DNA from: Chloroflexota bacterium
GTDB taxonomy: Bacteria; Chloroflexota; Anaerolineae; UBA3071
Length of the DNA: 17,749 nucleotides
Assembly (NCBI GenBank): GCA_014383605.1
Contig: JACNHM010000362.1
Span: 1-17,749, forward strand
Reading direction: 5' to 3'
This document shows, piece after piece, positions 14,701 through 17,749 of the stretch. A program made the position numbers and the translations under genes. How positions within the stretch are numbered: the first letter of the stretch is position 1; each line of letters begins with the position of its first letter. The notes under the pieces are model-generated. The model saw only the letters and a list, made by a program, of their open reading frames with translations, searched no databases and was not told the DNA's origin.

Positions 14701-17700
14701 GGTGGTCAGCGTCTCGGTGACGACGGGGGTGATCTCGGCCTTGCTCGTCCAGTAGAAGCGGCCATCGTCGCCCTTCTCCTGCACGCTGTACCACTTGTAC
14801 TCGGCGGCCACCACGGTCAGCTCCACCTCAGACACCGGCTCGCTCTGCGGGTCCACGGTGATAAGGTCCACCTCCTGCCGCTCGCCTACCACGCCGACGT
14901 AGCGCCTCGGCGACACGCCGATGTAAAACTCGCCCTTGTGCACCACCACGGCGGCACGGCTGGATACCTCCTGCCCGTTGACGTCGGTGATGGTCACATC
15001 GAGGGTGAAGAGCTGGCTCTGCTTGTATGGGCTGATGTCGGCGGGGACGGTGAAGCTGAAACCGCCGGCGGCGTCGGTCTGCCCCTGGCCCTCGGCGATC
15101 AGCTCGCCGAAGCGGGTCCAGCCCTCCTGCTGCCGCCAGTCGCCCCAGTCCCAATCGCTGAAGTTGTACCAGCCCTGGCCCTGCCAGTTGAAGAAGGTGT
15201 CCTGGCTGAGCACGGCCCAGCGCACGGCGGCCTGGCGCACCGGCCCGCCGAAGAAGTAGTTGGCCTGCACGGTGGCGCTGATGGTGTCGCCGTGGATGAC
15301 TTCGGGCCGATCAGTCTGCACCGTAAGCTCGTACTCCGGCTTGCGGTACTCGGCCACGCGGAAGGAGGTGCCGAAGTGCTGCTCGCCGAGCACCGCTTCC
15401 AGCCAGTAGGAACCCAGACCGGCCTCCTCGTCCAGCGCCAGATCGCCATGCAGCGTGCCCATGTCGCTCAGCGCGTGCTCGGCCTGGTACACCTCCTTGC
15501 CCATGTCGTCGCGGATGGTCACAGTGACCGGAACCATCTGCGGCGGCAGGTCGTAGCGGGCGTCGTCGTCCGTGCGGATGATGCCCTTCCAGTGCACCGT
15601 CTGGCCGGGGCGGTAGATGGGCCGCTCGGTGTAGAAGTGACCGCTGCAAGGCTCGCGGTAGGTCTCGCTGCGCAGGCTGAAGTCCCAGGGACTGATGCCG
15701 TTCGTCCAACGGCTCATGACCACGCCGTAGGTTTCCGTGCCCGGCTCGCCGACGAAGGCATAGAGCGGTCGCCAGGGGTCGCGGTCGGCGTACCCGGCAG
15801 CGAACAGCCCCTCGGCGTCAGTGCTGCCGCTCTCGGCCAGATCCTGCTCATCCACCAAGCGGACGGGCAGCCCGGCCACCGGCTGGCCGCTCGAAAGATC
15901 TGTGGCCCACAGCAGGGCCTCGGCGGCGGTGCTCTTGAGGATCAGGTTATGTCGGGAGAGGACGAGCATGGCATGCGGCGGGCGGCGGTACTGAACGTAC
16001 TTGATTTCCGGCGCCCGCATGACCAGATAGTAGATGCCCGGCAGCAGCGGATCGCCCTCCTCGTCCATCAAAGGAGTGATCAGCTTGCCGCTCTCGTTGG
16101 GCGCGGCGCCGGTTTCCTCGCTCCACTCCCGGAGCAGCATCTCCTCGGACGGGCGGAACTTCTCGGCAAAGCTCCAGCTTTCCTCGCCGGTCAGGTTCAT
16201 GAAGGTCTCCTCGTCCAACCGGTAAAGCTGAAAGTCCAGGCGGGAGACGTTGCGATAGGTGGCGCTGATCCTGGTCTGCGTGTAACCGTTGTAGGTGCCC
16301 ATCTCGCCCGGGACGTCGAGGTAGGCCGTAGGCTCGTAGTCGCCCGTGGAGAAGCGCACCACGACCTCGTCGCCCAGCGTGTTGCCGTAGGGATCGCCGA
16401 TGGTAGCGGTGAAGGTGACGGTGTAGGCGGTGCGCGGCTGCCGATCCCAATTGATCCACAAACGGCTGTCCCAGGAGTTGTAGTAGGTGTAGACGTTGGT
16501 GGGCTCCGGCAGGACGGTCACCGCGCCGGCCAGGGTGTCCTCATCCAGCGGGGCGGAGAAGTAGACCTCCATGCCGCCGTAGGGGTCCACGTTGGCGGCC
16601 CCGTCCTTGGGATCCGTTCTGACGATGCCGGGCAGGGGAACAACGCGGAAGGCCCACGCCTCGGCGCGGCGCAGCGTGCCCTGGCCCACGGCGGGCTGGG
16701 CCGTGTCTTGCACGGCGACCTGATAGCGACCGCCAAACTCCAGCCACTCGTCGGGCTGGAAGACCAGCGTGCGGTCGTCGTCCTTCCATTCAAAGCTGCC
16801 TTCGACGGCCGCGTCGGGGTCGGGTTCACCATCCACCTCCGGCAGCAGGCTGAAGGCGGCCTCGCTGCTGGCCTGATCCATGGGCTGGCTGAAGGTGACG
16901 GTGACGGCGGTCGTCGGCCGCACCTGGTCGCCGGACGGCTCCTGGTGGACGACCACTGGCGCCGCCGTGCTGAAGCTCCAGGTGTAGTCCTCAGCCAGCA
17001 CGGAGCCGCTGACGTCGGTCAGGCCGGCGGCGACGGTCACAGTGTAGGTGGTGGCGGCGGCGAGGCCCTCGTCGGGCTGGAAGGTGTAGATGCTGGTGTT
17101 GAGCCATTGGCCCTCACCGGCCACGGCCGGCTGGAACTGCAGCGGCTGGGGCAGATCGGCCATCTGGCCCACGCTGACCAACGGCACGACGGGGCGGTTG
17201 AAGACGACGGTCACCAGGGCGTCGGCGGCCACCTCTTCGGCGCCATCGGCCGGCTGCGTGCTGGTGACCTCCAGGTAGCCGGTGGTATTGAAATGGAAGC
17301 TGAGCGGCGCGCCCAGGGCCAGGCCCAGGGCGCTGCGGGCCGTCTCGGCGATGGTGACCTGGTAGCGGGTGGCCCGCGGCAGCGGCTCGGTGGGGGTGAA
17401 CACGAGTGTGTCCGCCTCCACAGCCACTTCGCCCGGCACCGCCGGCTCGATGCTGAAAGCGGCCGCACTGGCCGCGTCCAGCGGCTGGTCGAAGGTGACG
17501 GTGACCGAGGCATCGGGCGGGTGCTCCTCGCCGCGCGCCGGGCTGACGGCGATCACCGTCGGCGGCAAGGGGATGGTCGTGGGGCCTTCGGCCGGCTGCG
17601 ACACCGCCGCGGGCTGCGCCGTGGCCGGGGCGGTCGTGGTCGGGGCCGCTAGCGGCGCTGCGGCCGGCGACGGTGCAGGAGCCGCGCAACTGCTCAGCAG

Positions 17701-17748
17701 CAGCGCGGCCAGCAGGAACAGGTTGAGCAGGAGAGGGTAGCGTTTCAT
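11740..17748 (-). CDS. Thioester-type alpha-2-macroglobulin lipoprotein
   Basis: This 2002-residue surface lipoprotein is a likely protease trap. The signal peptide ends in LLSSC with lipid-bearing Cys21, followed by an Ala/Pro/Thr-rich tether to about residue 60. Four Ig-like Big_5-type domains cover about 62-158, 159-263, 266-372 and 376-470. The MG2 motif YTERPIYRPGQTVHWKG starts at 706. A Gly-rich, protease-accessible bait-like stretch (about 1250-1277) precedes FPDIAYWNPVVQTDAAG, and LPDNLTTWRMTG follows. The thioester motif CVEQ is at 1496-1499 (13252-13263), and its helical thioester domain includes GGWGWW. A C-terminal receptor-like domain contains two Cys in MADCAEDCPP. The thioester would bond covalently to attacking proteases after bait cleavage. 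A dispersed repeat is translated in frame at 1709-1720. The promoter lies outside the window, and pbpC, the partner in many bacteria, is not downstream. Confidence 0.93.
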   Translation of the reverse strand: MKRYPLLLNLFLLAALLLSSCAAPAPSPAAAPLAAPTTTAPATAQPAAVSQPAEGPTTIPLPPTVIAVSPARGEEHPPDASVTVTFDQPLDAASAAAFSIEPAVPGEVAVEADTLVFTPTEPLPRATRYQVTIAETARSALGLALGAPLSFHFNTTGYLEVTSTQPADGAEEVAADALVTVVFNRPVVPLVSVGQMADLPQPLQFQPAVAGEGQWLNTSIYTFQPDEGLAAATTYTVTVAAGLTDVSGSVLAEDYTWSFSTAAPVVVHQEPSGDQVRPTTAVTVTFSQPMDQASSEAAFSLLPEVDGEPDPDAAVEGSFEWKDDDRTLVFQPDEWLEFGGRYQVAVQDTAQPAVGQGTLRRAEAWAFRVVPLPGIVRTDPKDGAANVDPYGGMEVYFSAPLDEDTLAGAVTVLPEPTNVYTYYNSWDSRLWINWDRQPRTAYTVTFTATIGDPYGNTLGDEVVVRFSTGDYEPTAYLDVPGEMGTYNGYTQTRISATYRNVSRLDFQLYRLDEETFMNLTGEESWSFAEKFRPSEEMLLREWSEETGAAPNESGKLITPLMDEEGDPLLPGIYYLVMRAPEIKYVQYRRPPHAMLVLSRHNLILKSTAAEALLWATDLSSGQPVAGLPVRLVDEQDLAESGSTDAEGLFAAGYADRDPWRPLYAFVGEPGTETYGVVMSRWTNGISPWDFSLRSETYREPCSGHFYTERPIYRPGQTVHWKGIIRTDDDARYDLPPQMVPVTVTIRDDMGKEVYQAEHALSDMGTLHGDLALDEEAGLGSYWLEAVLGEQHFGTSFRVAEYRKPEYELTVQTDRPEVIHGDTISATVQANYFFGGPVRQAAVRWAVLSQDTFFNWQGQGWYNFSDWDWGDWRQQEGWTRFGELIAEGQGQTDAAGGFSFTVPADISPYKQSQLFTLDVTITDVNGQEVSSRAAVVVHKGEFYIGVSPRRYVGVVGERQEVDLITVDPQSEPVSEVELTVVAAEYKWYSVQEKGDDGRFYWTSKAEITPVVTETLTTGAEGKALFEWVPPQAGEYKIIATGADARGNEIRSSAFMWISGQDFVSWRRENTDRIDLIADKKDYAPGDVAQILVPHPFQGQVEALLTIERGHIYEHRRLTLTTNSETIEVPITDEHIPNVFVSVVIVKGMDAAEPLGSFKIGYVELPVSTAEKELAVTITPSSQRVSPRDTVTYTVEAKDHAGQPVQAEFSLALVDKAVLALADVVGPSLLDHYYRQRGVGVGTAATLVTNLNRVVEEAVAEEARGAKGGGGGPGAEPSVRREFPDIAYWNPVVQTDAAGQAEVSMVLPDNLTTWRMTGRGITAATEVGEAQSDVVATMDLLLRPVAPRFFVVGDQADLAAVVHNNTATDEEVEVSLEAVGLEIKGPAVQQVTVPAQGLVKVSWPVAVLPGDQVTLLWTALGERHDDAVELKLPVYRYSTPEVVGTSGQVLAGEARLEVIRLPQVLDPTQGDLRVKLEPSLAAGMQEGLKYLEHYEWECVEQTMSRFLPNVLTYRALRELGIERPDLEPRLAQMVGVGLQRITNQQKTDGGWGWWAADDSRPFLTAYVLFGLYHADEAGFLVDETVMSRAARYLQRQLRDPDDLQEWELNQQAFMLFALAEAGQPDVGRTVALFDYREKLGHYGKAYLAMALGLVEEEGERSRIDTLLADLMGEAILSATGAHWEEDTVDWWTMNTDTRSTAVVLDAFARLTPSPSQGEGRGGVEALAPNVVRWLMVARKAGHWETTQETAWALIALTDWMVASGELAADYSWQVLLNGELLGQGTATAENVGEAVELKANVAQLFLDRANALLLERLPPTADQTGEGRLYYTAHLRTFLPVEELEPLARGIVVARRYEMADCAEDCPPVSQAQVGDVIRVKLTLVAPNDLHYLVVEDPLPAGCEAVDVSLKTVSALYEGPDMELAERPPEAPWWWNLWLPTHSELRDEKVGLFATWLRRGTYEYTYLMRASLPGRYLTLPSTAYEMYFPEVWGRGAGGVFTVTE
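12589..12621 (-). repeat. Dispersed palindromic repeat inside the macroglobulin gene
   Basis: A perfect 10-bp palindrome (ccctccccct at 12599-12608, gcg, agggggaggg at 12612-12621) with a further CCCCTCCCCGG flank lies within the coding sequence. It encodes the low-complexity stretch TPSPSQGEGRGG (residues 1709-1720) in the thioester domain. This peptide string is a familiar translation of a repeat found scattered in many bacterial genomes, so it is likely a tolerated in-frame insertion. Confidence 0.7.
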
Positions 17749-17749
17749 G

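Noticed and set aside
11929..17652. A 1907-codon open frame on the plus strand opposite the macroglobulin gene
   Set aside because: It is in exact antisense codon register with a convincing lipoprotein gene. Its translation is rich in His, Gly and Val with no recognisable domains, and the lack of stops is explained by avoidance of TTA, CTA and TCA codons in the real gene.

Overview
The window is GC-rich, densely coded DNA, most likely from a Chloroflexota (Anaerolineae, Caldilineae or Ardenticatenia-like) bacterium. That placement is an inference. It rests on secreted proteins that combine a CSLREA-motif beta-helix with a Pro/Thr-rich linker and a short YLPLLLR tail, on a very large alpha-2-macroglobulin lipoprotein, on period-7 and period-8 repeats between genes, and on codon use that almost eliminates TTA, CTA and TCA. 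No 16S or other decisive marker is present.

Left part (1-2913): a minus-strand group made of a Fur/PerR-family peroxide regulator, a 5'-truncated ferritin and a clade-3-like heme catalase. It is bracketed by an intact tRNA-Arg(TCG) gene at 2841-2913 and a 39-base copy of that tRNA's 3' half at bases 1-39 in the same orientation (36/39 identical). This looks like an old tRNA-site integration carrying an oxidative-stress cassette, although no integrase is visible. Between the tRNA and rsmG (2914-3394) there is no gene, only the tRNA and rsmG promoters and dispersed inverted repeats.

Centre (3338-6861): rsmG (16S rRNA m7G527 methyltransferase) on the plus strand converges on a minus-strand rarA-recF operon (replication-fork maintenance and recombination). 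An unusual mirrored array of octamers fills the gap between the two converging genes.

Right part (6862-17749), all on the minus strand: a secreted beta-helix protein; a two-gene unit of an AbiEii-like nucleotidyltransferase and an unrecognised 104-residue partner; a cluster of REP-like hairpins; an MntA-HepT type toxin-antitoxin pair; and a complete 2002-residue thioester-type alpha-2-macroglobulin lipoprotein whose start codon lies one base from the window edge. Rho-independent-like hairpins with C5/G5 stems separate these units.

The clearest system-level signals are the two adjacent nucleotidyltransferase-based toxin modules (9242-11438), the tRNA-flanked peroxide-defence islet, a dispersed palindromic repeat translated in frame inside the macroglobulin, and a uniform promoter style: five promoters all carry a TGN-extended -10.
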